64,000 nucleotides of DNA from Tetragonia tetragonoides (lineage: Eukaryota; Streptophyta; Magnoliopsida; Caryophyllales; Aizoaceae): positions 2,981,001 to 3,045,000 of the forward strand of contig CM076147.1 in the NCBI GenBank assembly GCA_038025085.1, written 5' to 3'. Made by a program: the position numbers and the translations under genes. Below are positions 13,106 to 25,600 of this stretch, in pieces. The notes beneath the pieces were generated by a model. That model ran no database searches, was not told the DNA's origin, and worked only from the letters and a program-made list of their open reading frames with translations. The first letter of the stretch is position 1, and each line of letters begins with the position of its first letter.

Positions 13106-13690
13106 TTTATCATTTGATCAAGTTGTGTGAAAAATACAAGAACTTAAGACTTAACTGACTCTTAACCCTTCAAAGTTAGATGAATTACTTCATCATTGTA
13201 ATACATTTACTTTAATTATGTAAACAAGATTACGAAACTATTATAATAGACATGGTTGTTCGTCTCTTTTTCTGTTATTCATTATTAATGGAATTACATC
13301 TATATATATTTGTTCAGTTCAATCATTTGTATCATTTGATCAAGCTATGTGAAAATACAACTTAACTGACTCTTAACTCTTCAAAGTTAGATGACTTCCT
13401 TCATCATTGTAATACATACATTACTTTAATAATGTAAACAAGATTATGAAACTCTTATAATAGACCTGGTTGTTCGTCTCTTCTTCTGTTATTCATTATT
13501 AATGGAATTACATCAATATATATGTACAATTCAACCATTTCTCATTTGATTAAGTGTGTGAAAATACAAGAACTTAAGTGACTCTTAACCTTTCAAAATT
13601 AGATGACTTACTTATCATTACAATACATTACTTTAATTATGTAAGCAAAATTATGAAAACTATTACTATAGACTTTGTTGTTTGTCTCTT
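13105..13690. repeat. Three tandem copies of a ~210-225-bp AT-rich unit
   Basis: The phrase catttgatcaagttgtgtg begins units near 13110, 13335 and 13543. Each continues with cttaactgactcttaac, aaagttagatgactt, aatacattactttaat, atagacatggttgttcgtct and a cattattaatggaattacat stretch. The copies are imperfect and AT-rich. No coding potential is seen. Confidence 0.9.
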
Positions 13691-13855
13691 GTTCATTTTA
13701 TTGCTATTTTTTGTCAATTTGTTTTTTTTATTAAAGTAATATACTAACATTAAGTAAATATACTAACATAATATAAAATAAACAGAAAAATTAAAAGTAA
13801 ATATACTAACATAATTGTAGTAAACAAACCAATTTTTTTTTTAACTTTTGAACAA

Positions 13856-14265
13856 TCTTCTCTCTATATATATAAAGCTGGCATATTTCGTGAGTTTTGA
13901 GCCATGCCACATCATTAAATGTATTATTAGAATAATTTTTAAAAAAATAAAATTGAGAGTTTGACTTGTGATGAATAACTAGAGTTTTATAAATGTTATA
14001 ACTTAATCTTTGTCGAAACTTCAAAAGCAAATGTAATCTTCTACACATCTTCAAAAAAAATAATATTTGTATCATCGTATTCACATCGGAAAATACTTCA
14101 AAATGAAATACATTTACAACATGTTTAATCTTAACGTATAAGATCATATCCAATTTTAATTAGCGTAAATATATTTTAAAATATATAATATTAAAGAATA
14201 AAATAACAAGAAAAATAATAAATATATATAACTTAACTTGTGTATGGCACGGGCATCATTACTAG
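13856..14265 (+). mobile_element. Short non-autonomous Helitron
   Basis: The left end is TCTTCTCTCTATATATATAA, preceded by A. The right end is cttgtgtatggcacgggcat followed by cattaCTAG and then T. Helitrons insert between A and T, start with TC and end with CTRR after a small hairpin. Here CTTGTG pairs with CACGGG (two G-U pairs) around a TATGG loop, about a dozen bases before CTAG. At 410 bp it carries no Rep/helicase gene. Confidence 0.72.
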
Positions 14266-14385
14266 TATATTAGTATTATTTATTACTCAATTACTAGTTT
14301 ACTACTACTCTTCAAATACTACATTACTTATAATATATAAACAATAAAACAAAATATAAAAAGTAAAAGAAAATATATAAACCAA

Positions 14386-14841
14386 ATGTTAGAAACCCTA
14401 ACATCAGATTCAGATACACTCTTGAGTCTTGCCTCCTACTCCCCTCTCTCTTTCCTCTCACTCTCTCTCTCTCAGCTCCGGCTTGCTCCGCCACCGCCCA
14501 CCAGGTATTTTTTTATTTTATTATTTTTTTCTTTCTGTTTGTTTTCGTTCAATCTGTTTGGCTTCGGGTTTTTTATTTTTTATCTTTTTTGCGACCTGCA
14601 CCTGACTTTCCCTCTCTCTTTCTCTCTCTCAGTTTCTCTCCTAGATCCGGCCAGCCCAGCCCATCTGCTCCGGCCACCACGTAATCCGTTTTTTCGTTTT
14701 TTTTTTTTTTTGTTTTCGTTCAACTGTTTAAGGCTTCGTTTATTCTGTTTGTGTGTGTGTGTTTTTTTTTTTTTTTTTTTTTGGCGATCTGACTCTCCCT
14801 CTCTCCTAGCTCAGGCGGTCCGGCCAGCCGACTTGCATCAG
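14386..14841 (+). other. CT-rich leader-like block with three imperfect internal repeats
   Basis: Starting at a gene-like agaaaccctaa, the block shows a CT-rich stretch, a ctccggc(c)/gccaccgccc phrase and a T-rich stretch with gttttcgttca, repeated about three times with unit 120-160 bp (14440, 14600, 14790). It ends catcag/gtagtt, a plausible splice donor at 14841. It resembles a 5' untranslated exon. It could be an alternative leader for ArgJ copy B or part of the surrounding hAT-like element. Confidence 0.45.
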
Positions 14842-15495
14842 GTAGTTTCTTTTCTTTAATTTCGTTCATTTCGTTTATTATTTTCGTTCACTTTGTTTTT
14901 TTTTTCTTTTTCGTTTATATGTGGCAATGTGGGTTCTGTATTTGTCAAAATTATGTGGGTTTGCTTGTTTCAAATTTCTAAATTATTGGTGTCATATTAT
15001 GCATTTGCTGGGTATTGAACTGATTGTAGTCTTGTACAATTTTTTTTGAGTTTGATCTGATATATGATGGTAATATTATTTGGTCATTATCCACAATTTT
15101 AGTGAAAACAACACAAACTTTTTTTGTTTTGTGAAATAGCTGATGTTAGGCAGGAGAATTGATACCACCAGGAACAAAAAAAAAGAAGCAATCACACTAT
15201 AAGTGGAAAACTTTTGCCAGAATGTCTTGCTTCTAATGGTACTTCTTAGAATAATTGGCCACTATCACCAGCTCCTCCCACCCACCATCACTTGCTTCTC
15301 TCCACTTGCTTCTGCTTGCAAATCCCGAAACTGTAGTTTTGTGGGTATTGAACTGATTGTAGTCTTGTAGGATCTGCTATTGTATATTATTTGGAATTTG
15401 TGGTCTATTGATTTTAATGGGATTAAGTTGCAGTCTGCTCTAGTTTTGGTATCCATACTCAATTTGCAATTTGTTTGTTGATTGTTATTTCAATA

Positions 15496-15663
15496 GTAAT
15501 GGAAATGGATGACTCTTCTTCGACTCCAATGGATGGGTTATTCACTAAGAAACCAACCACAAATACTCATTATTTGTTTTTAGATAAAAATTCAAAGGTT
15601 GTTGATCTGGAGTGTGCAACTATTTATGAGGATGAGGATGTGGAGATTTATGATGAATTATGA
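15496..15663 (+). pseudogene. Short ORF after a splice-acceptor-like site; possible remnant of a transposase N-terminus
   Basis: A tttcaatag acceptor-like site precedes ATG; the 55-residue frame reads MEMDDSSSTPMDGLFTKKPT and ends EDEDVEIYDEL. It is acidic, with no recognised domain. Lying between hAT-like termini and after a leader-like block, it might be the surviving first coding exon of a deleted hAT transposase. This is a guess from context. It could equally be a chance frame. Confidence 0.3.
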
Positions 15664-15822
15664 AAGAGGTAAGTTTGTGGTATTATTTTTGGTTTGGATT
15701 TTCATTACACACTAATGTTTATGATATCTTTATTTTATAGGGTATGACTTGTGTGGGAGTATATTGGACTTCAAGGATTGGGAAGGAAGCTTAAATATAT
15801 GTTGAATTTGTTTATGGCAAAT

Positions 15823-15987
15823 CAGTGGCGGATCCACTCTTCACCGAGTGGATTCCGCCGAACCCGCTTGAATTTTATTTTTTTTAAAAAATCCTTTATA
15901 AATTAAAATTTTCAATACAATAATTAAGAATTGTCGTATGTATACAAAGGGTGAACCCACTTGACTTGATTTCTGCATCCGCCACTG
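15823..15987. mobile_element. 165-bp hAT-type MITE with perfect 8-bp target duplication
   Basis: The termini CAGTGGCGGATCCA and GCATCCGCCACTG are inverted repeats. TGGCAAAT flanks both sides (15815-15822 and 15988-15995). An 8-bp duplication with CAGTGGCGGA-type ends is a hAT signature. The interior is AT-rich and non-coding. Confidence 0.93.
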
Positions 15988-16473
15988 TGGCAAATTGTGG
16001 ACTTTGTGGTTTTAATTGAATATTTGTGTGTTTATTTTATTTGGTAGACAATTATGGTTGTATTTGGATGTTTTATGCTTTTTAAGTTGTATTATTTAGT
16101 GATATTTAAATTACTTATCAATTTTTTTTTGTATTTATTTGGATTAAAGTTCTTAATTAGTCACTTGATATGGAAAAAACACGTGATTAGTTTCATTAGA
16201 GTATTAAAAAAAGCACAATATAAGTGGGATATTAGGCGTGTTAAAAAAAAAAACAGTAATCGGAGGCGGATCGGAGGGGGGGGATGGAGACTCCGAATAG
16301 TTCGAATTCGGATTGACACTAATCGGATTTGGAGTCGGATTTGGAGGCAATTTTAGACTCCGATTACTATTCGGAGCAGATTCGGATTTAGCATAATCCG
16401 ATCCGAATCCGATCCATTGCCATCCCTACATGTATATCTTATGCAGAAGGTTTTCTTTTGTTAAAATGAACAG

Positions 16474-16678
16474 GATTGAAGGTCCATTTTAAGGCAAACA
16501 TTCAGCTTTAGTGGGGCATTTTGTCGAGCACTTGGAAGGCGTTTTGGTAAGCACTTCACTTGTTGTTGTTATGTTTTTTTCATAGTAGTATTTTATTTTT
16601 TTGGGTTTTCATCAAATGTATGTTTGATTCACACATGTTTGGTAATTGGTATGTGCAGTACACCCATTGTCCTTAGCG
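16474..16678 (+). promoter_or_regulatory. Candidate 5' untranslated exon(s) of ArgJ
   Basis: A stretch from aacag/gattgaagg (16474) to gcgttttg/gtaagc (16546) has acceptor- and donor-like borders and no coding role. A second acceptor, tatgtgcag at 16658, leads to 20 untranslated bases before the ATG at 16679. The same pattern exists in copy A (5184-5256; 5369). The transcription start is not visible. It may lie in the CT-rich block near 14.4-14.8 kb or upstream of copy A. Confidence 0.5.
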
Positions 16679-19600
16679 ATGTCACTTTGTATTCATCATC
16701 ACCTCTCTATCAAGCTTCCAGAACTCAGCTCCAGAAAGGTAGGTCTGCTGCTATTTCAATGAGTTGGTTTGTTTGATTTGATTGATGAATGTTGTAGGAA
16801 TTGAACTGGGATTCACAGTATAATATCTCCATTGTTTTGATATCATGTTTTTTGTGAAATGTCGAGCATTTTTTTGTTCAAGTACATTTTGGTTTAAATA
16901 TTCCAGTCCTTAGGATTTATACAAGCCAAGGTTTACTCCTTATTTGTTATAATTCATTAACTTTTGGATTTGTTTAACCTGGAAAGATGATACTTTCTTA
17001 TCTTACAGGTCTGGAAATCATTTGGCTCCAGGAGGAAATTCACAATAGTATCCATGTCCTCGGTCGCTATAGATGCCGCAACTTATATACCTGCGGCTCC
17101 TATACTTCTTCCAGAAGGACCTTGGCAGCAGGTGATTCGTTATTTGATTCTTGGATGATCTATACTTGCCTGCTTTACCCCGACGTAATGATGTATTTTA
17201 GTATAGTATCAGACTCTCAGGTGCTAGGAGTTTTTAATGCTTGCTTACTGGTTTCCTTTAGGGGTGAGCAGGGTACCTGGTTCTGGTCCTGGAATTGTTT
17301 CGGACTTGGCGGGTCCAGACCTGGAACTGTTCCCATCAATTCCAATTCTGGGTCCGAAATTTGGACCTGGTTTAAACCAATTTCAATTCCGGGTATCATT
17401 TTGTCTAACCCAAGACCTAGTGGGTACTTGGTGGGACCAATTCTGGGTACCCAAAATTGGAATTGGCATTGAAACTGGTCCGGACTTGGTCTTAGAACAA
17501 GAATTTTGAGCTCTTTTTTAAAATAATAATTCTTTTTGGGAGAAAGAGAGTTCGCGAACTTTAATTTCCTAAGAGGGACACCCTTGAAGGCCCCAGCTGC
17601 CTTTGCCCAAAGTGATGCCAAATAAACATCATGATCCCAAACATTATCCACTAAGAAAAGATCCTCGAGTTTCGCTCCAGCCAAATACACCACAGAATAG
17701 CCATCGACGCACACCTCCACCACAACTTACCCTCCCTCCCTCTCCTTCCAACTACAACTACTACAATGTAGCCGGGGTCGCAAAGTGCGCCCCCCCTCCC
17801 AGTCAGCCTATCCCACAACACTCTAGCAAAGTCACACAACACAAACAAATGTAACCCATCCTCACAATCATGGTGACACATTACACACAAATTCGGCGAC
17901 AAACACCATCCAGGCCTCCGCCGCTGCATCATGTCATGCGTATTCACCCTGCCTAGCACCAACGTCAATACAAAAGCACGCACCTTTAGAGGAACTTTAG
18001 ACTTCTAAATGTAAGTGGCAAGAGTGAAGTGGGGAAATTGAGAAGGAAGGCTAAGTCGATGCAGGAAGGACTTGCAAGAGAAGACACCAGAGGAGTCTCC
18101 TTCACCCCTTGCGGTGAGAAGAGTAGTGTTTAAAACATTTTAGGAGAGAAACGAGTTCCTCCATCTCACGATCATGCGGAGCTCGGCGTAAGTGAAGGTC
18201 CCATGAGCCACCGACTTCGGAATAGAAATTCGAGACCGGCGCTTCATAAAGCGTGGACAGCCGAAAAACCCAAGGATATGTGGAGGAAAAAGGGATATCT
18301 CCCTTCCACACTTCCTCCCAGAACATTACCCGATGGCCATCCTATAGTGCATTTGGTTGGAGAGGAACTCTAGGGTGTTTCGGGATGTTGGGAAGCCTAT
18401 AGACTACATCTGGGACCATGTGATCTATTTGGCCTCCCTTTGGGCTAAGGTGGCGGGTGCTTTTAAGGGCGTTCCGCTTACCTTTGTACAACGCCATTGG
18501 CAGTAGTTTCTTTTGATTGCTTATGAGGATGCCTTATCCTCTTTTTTGTATTCTTTTCTGAATTGATTAATAAAAATTTTCATATCTAAAAAAAAAATTT
18601 AACCAGGGGAAAGAAAAGAGGCAATACCTATGAGGGCAAGCATGAGAAACTCCGCTGTCAGTTCGGACATCCCATCCATTCTGTTACAGACTGTACTTGC
18701 TCCTGATTACTCGTTGCCATAGGGAATTGGGCTCCAACGGAAAATGCCACAACCACTTATAGACTAACGAGATGTTCTTAGACACCAACCGACCGAACCC
18801 CAGGCCCCCCTCAGACTTGGGTCTACAAACATGGTCCCAACTAACAAGGTGATCTCTCTTGCCCCCACCCGTCCCTAGACCACAGGAAGTCTCGCATCAT
18901 CCTCTCGATCCGTTTAGTTACACTAACCGGAATCTTGAAGAGTGACAGGTAATAAAGGGGAATGCTAGCAAGACAAGATTGCAGGAGCACGCCCCTAAAG
19001 AGAAATACACCCCTTTCCACCCATCAAGCCGATCGTGGATTGCCTCCAAGAGGCACCCCCAAATAAGTTAAGGGCCACTGCTGCACCTGGCAACCCCCTA
19101 AACCAGACAACGTATCGAGAATACCCTCCTCCACATTCACCCCAGCTAGACTACACTTAGACAGATTAACACGCATCCCAGAACACCTGCAAAAGAGTAA
19201 GAACCCTCTTAAAACCCTCAACCTCCGTTGCCAAAAACAGATAGTATCATCAGCAAACTGAAGGTGAGAAATAGGAACCATCTCCCGACCCACCCGGAAA
19301 CCCTGTAGTAACCCTCGCTCAACACCCCTATCTAACATCCGTCCAAGGACATCAACGACCAAGGTGCAAAGAAAAGAAAAAAGTGGGTCACCCTGCCTAA
19401 GTCCACGAGAGGAGGAAAACCACTCCCCGGGTGCTCCATTAACCAGTACAGAAAAACTCGCATTGGACAGTCTACTTGCGTTAGTGGCCCCCAAACCCCT
19501 TGTTATCCATAACGCGATCTAAGAAGCCCCAACTAACCCGGTCGTAAGCTTTCTCAAAATCCAGCTTAAAACCAACACCCCTAAAACTAAATCGAAAGGC

Positions 19601-22600
19601 ATCATCAACCACCTCATTAGCCACCAGGGCGGCATCGACAATCTGTCTCTCCTCCACTGTGCCGAAATCGTCTGAGATAAGATCGCGCCAAGCCTAATAG
19701 ACAACACCTTAGTGATAATCTTATAAACACTAGTAATCAAGCTAATAGGCCCGCCTAAAGTCCGTCACCCTAATGGAACGGTCCTTCTTGGGAACGAGAG
19801 TAATGAAATTAGAATTCATACTCTTCCCAATAACACCCGTGGCATGGAACTCAGTGAACACCGCAAGAAGATCCTCCTTAACAACGTCCCAACAATCCTA
19901 ATAGAACGCCATGGTGAACCCATCTGGCCATCCCTATTCTCATCCAACCTAAAAGGACGTTCCAGCCAGACCCTAAACTGTTGATCAATCGGAGACCACT
20001 CCACCCCCTCAATCATAGGCCTTGCTGTCACCTTCTCTGAAAAAAGATTATTATAAAACTCCGTGATCTCCGCACTATTCCTATCCAAATCCGTCACAAT
20101 CTCCCCTTCCCCTGTCTCCAGGGCGCCTACCATTCACCACCTTAAAAAACAACCTAGAACTCACATCCCCTTCTTTAGCCCACCGAGATATGTTTTTTTG
20201 CTTCTCTTTGGAGGACTTCTTGCCCTCCACCTTTTTTTTGTATTCTTTCATTGATTGATTAATAAAAAAATTTCTTATCTAAAAAAAATAATTTCCTTTG
20301 AGAATATTAAATTAAGACTGCGTACATCTGGACCTCCTCATACCCCGCCCTAGGTGGGACACTTACTGGGTTGTTGTTGTAATATTAAATTAAGACAATT
20401 GTGTAAATATTCATTATTTAGTGTATTTTTTCATCCTAATCCAAATGATATAGCATTTATTTGGATAGTTTTTTTGCATTCAATTTGGTAAAGACAAGTT
20501 TCTAAGCAATTTTTTTAATAAAGGCGAGAGGAGCTGGGTACCTGGTCATGGAACTTGCCAAGTTTGGGTATCAGTTTCGAGGAACTGGTCTAAGCAATTC
20601 CAATTCTAGGTCCCAATTTTGAGGAACTAGTCTAAGCAATTCCAATTCTAGGTCCCAATTTTAAGGAACTGGTCTAAGCAATTCCTATTCTAGGTCCCAA
20701 TTTTGAGGAACAGGTCTAACCATTTCCAATACCAAATCTCGAGATTTCAAGTGGGTACCTGTTTGCGCTCACCCCTAGTTTCCTGTGCGTCCAAAGCCGG
20801 CGGGGCCTTTTTTTATTTGGAGGGGGGGAGGTAGGGTGATTTACAGATGTTTTCTCTTTTCCGTTTGAGGAGTTTTTGTCCTCATGTATTGTACTTATTC
20901 ACAACGATTTACGAATAAAAAATTTCTTATCTAAAAAATATTTGTGTTGCTTTTTTTATGCTGAATATTGAGGGAAAGGATAGCAAAAGTACATTCCACC
21001 AATTTTTTTTTATTTTTAATCTCAAAAAAGCGTTCAGTCTTCATTGGTCCCTTTCCACCCCCTTTATGTAATATGAAAAGTTAGGTATCTGAGCATTTTA
21101 ATTTTTGTAGATTCCTGGGGGAGTTACCGCTGCGAAGGGATTCAAGGCTGTGGGTATATATGGTGGGTTAAGGGCCCAAGGAGAGAAACCTGATCTGGCT
21201 CTAGTCACTTGTGACGTGGATGCTATTTCTGCAGGTTATGTTTGTTTGTTTTATAAGGCTTAGATGCTTCGGTCTATGGTTTTGTTGCATACTTAAATCC
21301 AAGCGCATGTAGTGCTAGCTGCTAAGTTGGACGGTAGACGAAAATTGTTGATTTGCACTGCAGTAAATGTTACTTGATACAATTTTTTTTGTTGGTGTTA
21401 GGGGCTTTTACTACCAATATGGTGGCCGCAGCACCTGTTTTATACTGCAAGAAAACCTTAGCTAGCTCAAAAACGGTAAGAACCTTGAAAATTAGCTACT
21501 CTTGCTGACATGTTAATCCCTGCACCATAAAACAAAATAAAATAATCTCTTAGTCGGAGAACAGATTGTGCACTCTTTGATGGAGTTTATGATTTATCTA
21601 GATGGGATGCTTGTTTCATCCTACCACACCATTGGGTAGTATTTTTCTATGAGGAACCTATTGTCTCTGAACCCTCCTGTCACGTATACCTGAATCTTTA
21701 TGATAAGTATGTTAATGATGTTCTTGTATGCTTCATCGATTCTCATTTTTCTACTTTTGTATTTATTAGGCACGTGCAGTGTTGATAAATGCTGGTCAAG
21801 CAAATGCAGCCACGGTAAGCTTACCCTAGTTTGGTCTTCAGTGCATGATGATTTGTGCTAAGAGAAAGAGGAAAACCTAGATGAATTGGGCAGAAGTGAT
21901 AGGACAAGTTTGGCTTACCTACATCTAATCGTAGACATGGCTGTAGATGGGAACTTGTGGTGTTCTCGAATTAGGTTGGCGCTCTATATTGGGGAGGTGT
22001 CCATCTGCCCTAACCTCTTCAAAACAAATTCCTTACCTTTTATGTGTCTAGTTTGCCATCTTTTGCTTTTCCCTTTTATTCCCTTTGATACTAAATTGAC
22101 TTCTTAGGTTTTCCATACTCGTTTTGGTTTTAAAGTTAGCTTTGCTCAGCGTTGTCATCATTATAGTTTTCCATTACTAATTTATTTTTCTTTTTGTACT
22201 CTATTTTTCATGACTTACCACTGTTATGCTCTTCTTCATCAGTTTTCTATCTTATTCAATTCTTTGTAATTATTTATTTATCTATTTTAGTACTAAGTTA
22301 GAACATATCACGTGTGAGTTCCTTTGCTTGGGTTTGGCGTCAAAACCAGGGCAACTTGGTTGCTTGAGAGAGTGTGTGTAGGCCTAGGGAGATGGGAGGG
22401 CTTGGTCTTGGTAATGTGGTGTCCAAAAATACTGCTTTGGCTTGTAAATGGCTCTGCGATCCCTTTGGAACCCAACTATGTTTGGCATATGGTTACTCGG
22501 ATCAAAAATGGGTTGCATGCTTGTGTTGTTGGCAGTATCATTTTTGCTAGTCCTCTAGCAGTTACCCTAGCTTTAAGGTTGGGTTTGGGGATAAGGCCCT

Positions 22601-25600
22601 GTGGAGGTTTGGAGGGGTGATGTTCCTTTTTCTGTTTCATTGCCCCGTCTTTACGACCTTTCTTCTCTTCACCACTTGCCTATTTTTCACTTTTCTACAT
22701 TTGACGGTGTCTCTGTTTCGTGGAGTTTCCATTTCATTAGGAATATTGATGGGAAGGAAGTTGATGTACACTCGGTTTTGCTTTCTATACTTGATTCTCT
22801 TATCTACGATTTTGGGACAGTGGTGTGGACTTTGGGACAGTGGTGTGGACTTTGACAATGTCAAACACAAGGTTACTTTCTTCACAAAAACTAGTATAAG
22901 GCAGTCTTACCGTGAGACGATTTTTACATCTTGAACAAAAACTGTTACTTTTGGACTAAGATATGTTATTTTAATTTATGCACTTTTGGTTGTCGAAAAA
23001 AAGTTAGTTTTCGGACAAAAAATGTTGAATCAATTCCTGAAATGGGGTTATTTCACAAAGTATTTCTTGGATTAGGCTCGTTTAGAAAATATTTCTCATC
23101 ATGGTGTCCCCCTAGACTAGGAACAAATGAACCTTCGATTATTTTTCCTTCGGCAAATCAGACATAAGTCGCTCTCTCGGTGGGAGTGACTGTAGACCCA
23201 GGAAGATGCCCTCCACGATGGCGACTTACTTGTGAAATCAATATTCCGGTGCTTGGTGTCGATGCTTCTGGGCTCTAATTCCAAACTGCATCTTCATTCC
23301 TTTTAGCCCCTCTCTTACTATCTCTTTCTATCAGCAACACAAGAAGATTTCCCCCAAAAGCCCAATCACCTCCTTCCCAACCAGCAGCACGAAAACGAGA
23401 AATTAAAAGTTGAGGGTGATTGTTAGGTTGTTGAATGAATTGATGTTGCCGAAGCAATTGTTGTGGAAAAGGAAATAGTTTTTGAGGAAAAGGAGTTCTT
23501 GCACTGATTGTCCTATCACCAGCAACAACACTCTGAGTGCTGGCGAGAGCTCTGAACGGAGCCTTCTTGTCAATGACGGGAGGGAATATATACTAATTCT
23601 GGGGAAAATTTATCATTCCAATTCATATATATTTTCCCTGATTCCGATTTCAGACGTAGTTTTGAACAATTTAAGCTTTTGATAGAACCATGAACAATTA
23701 GGTTTTGTGAAATAGAAAAGATTGTTTTTGAAAGATATGATACTTTATAAAAAAGCAAGTCTTGGGCAAGAGGGGAGTTCTGGTCAGGCGTGCGTTATTC
23801 CAGAACATGCGGAGAAGAAAACAGTAAACAGAAAATCTTCATGGCAGAGGGTGATTATTCTCCATTACACGCCCCCTTGAGAGTGATTTACCTTTAATCT
23901 GACCAAAAAGAAAATGCGGACCATGATTTCCGATGCTACGTGGACACCATGGTAGGAATTAGTTTTCATCCCAGACCCAGCCTAATTTGGGAACTGTTTA
24001 TCAGCCTTTTTCTGGGAAATGGTTCAAAACTGTACTTTTCAGACAAAAACGATTACATTTTGAATAAATGATGTTACTTTAACCGTCTTACTATGCAACG
24101 CTCTTACACAAGACCTACTATTTTTTTCTTCTACCAAGTCATATTTACATCACTTGACTACTACTACTCATGGTTCTTCATTTGTCTTTGGTGTTATTAT
24201 TTGGGTGCCAAAGTTCCAGTGCAGGTTCGGGCATTCTCCTGACTGTTGTTTATGGTAGAGTTAGGCCCCGTTCTTTTCGTCGATTCCATGTTGCGTTCCG
24301 TTCCGTTCGAATCCGTTCCGCGCCGCATTCTGTACTTCATTTTTTCTCACATATTTTTGAATTATCCGCGCCGTTCCGTTCCGTTCCAATCCGTTCCGTT
24401 CCGTTCCTCACCGTCCCGCATCATTCCGTTGAAGAGAACAGGGCCTTAACACCAACAATCTGCGGTAGTGACGGAGGCCTTACAAAATGTTTGTGTGATG
24501 AATTTTAGTAGTGGCGAGTCCAATGTGCATCTCTTCTTGCCTAGCAACTTTGGGGAGTATCTGGCAGTCTGGCTGTACTTATTTGGAATCTTTGGGGATT
24601 GTTGGGTTTGTCTAGCAACTTTGTTGATGATCTTCGAAGCTGTTTATAAAGGCTTGCGGCCTAAAAAGGAGGGTAAGGTTCTTACAATCTGCAATGTTGG
24701 CAGCGGTTTGGTATATTTGGACATAGAGGAACAGTCGAGTATTTTGGAATCAGATTTTCCTTGAAGTTTTGGTTTGGGACAAAGTAATTTATTGAGCTTC
24801 TTTGTCGTGGTTTTTTCACATAGGATATCTCCCTCTTGTCGGAAGCACGGAGGGACTGCCAGGGTTTGATGTTTTATTTCTTTTTGAGGAAGACTTCTTA
24901 CGGTTGTTTCTCTGTCAATACAATCACACCTTTATCAAATTTTGATGTTGGGTTTCTTTGTCCGTTTTGGATTTTATCCAGGTAAAAGAGATATTCTGGG
25001 TAAAAGATTATTCGGGTTGAATCGGGTTATTCGGGTAAAAGAGTATTCAGGTATTCCGGATGAAAGAGTATTTGGGTTGAATCGGGGTTTTGTTGATGTT
25101 GGGTTCCGGGTCAACTCGGCTCGGATTACTTCAAGTTTCGTTTAAATGGGGTTTTGGTTAGTTCGGGTTTTCAGGTCATATCACGTCGAGTTAATTCATC
25201 AAACATATGGAGTCATAAAAATATGAAGTTAGAAGATTTTATGTGAATTTATCGTAATTGTCTTTCTAATAATGATTAAAATTATGTTTACTTGATATTT
25301 CTACTGTCATTTTGGATATTAGGTCACTATAAGTTGTATACCTTTGGGTTTCAAGTTGATTTCGGTTCGGATTCATTTTGGTTTCAGAGTTCAGAGTTCA
25401 GACCCCTTCCGCCGGGTGTTACCTGTTCGGGTCAGTTAAGGTAACGAGTCTAAACTGGTATAAGGCCGGATTGGATCTTGTCGAGCTGGTTCCAGATAAT
25501 TATTTTTGTATTACTGGGTCGGGCGGGTCGAAATATCGGGCGGTTTGGGTTGGGTATCTTGGGTCTTTCTTTCGAGGTCTCTGTTACTGTGGCTACTCTT

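Larger units (their letters stand above)
12228..16428. mobile_element. Candidate hAT-like element or two related MITEs with inverted termini
   Basis: The left end is tatggcaatgaagtccgaac and continues with repeated tccgaatccg blocks (to about 12470). The right end (16258-16428) has the same blocks inverted and finishes gatccattgccatcccta. Together they look like the TAGGGATGGCAATGG termini of the perfect hAT MITE at 42587. The interior includes a Helitron, a MITE and leader-like DNA. No matching 8-bp target duplication was found, so it may be one 4.2-kb element or two separate ones. It lies exactly between the two copies of the ArgJ duplication. Confidence 0.45.
16428..18748 (+). repeat. Segmental duplication, copy B (uninterrupted)
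   Basis: This is the counterpart of 5138-6161 plus 10871-12227. It contains the intact ArgJ leader and coding exons 1-2, then part of intron 2 with the LINE pieces. To the left of 16428 the sequence is the inverted hAT-like terminus, not the leader found upstream of copy A. The two copies therefore have different upstream DNA. Confidence 0.92.

Noticed and set aside
14386..14859. 157-codon frame starting MLETLTSDSD
   Set aside because: It runs through T-tracts and CT repeats that look like leader and intron DNA, with predicted splice donors inside.
16054..16356. 100-codon frame beginning MVVFGCFMLF
   Set aside because: It runs from AT-rich DNA into the hAT-like terminal repeat and has no motif.
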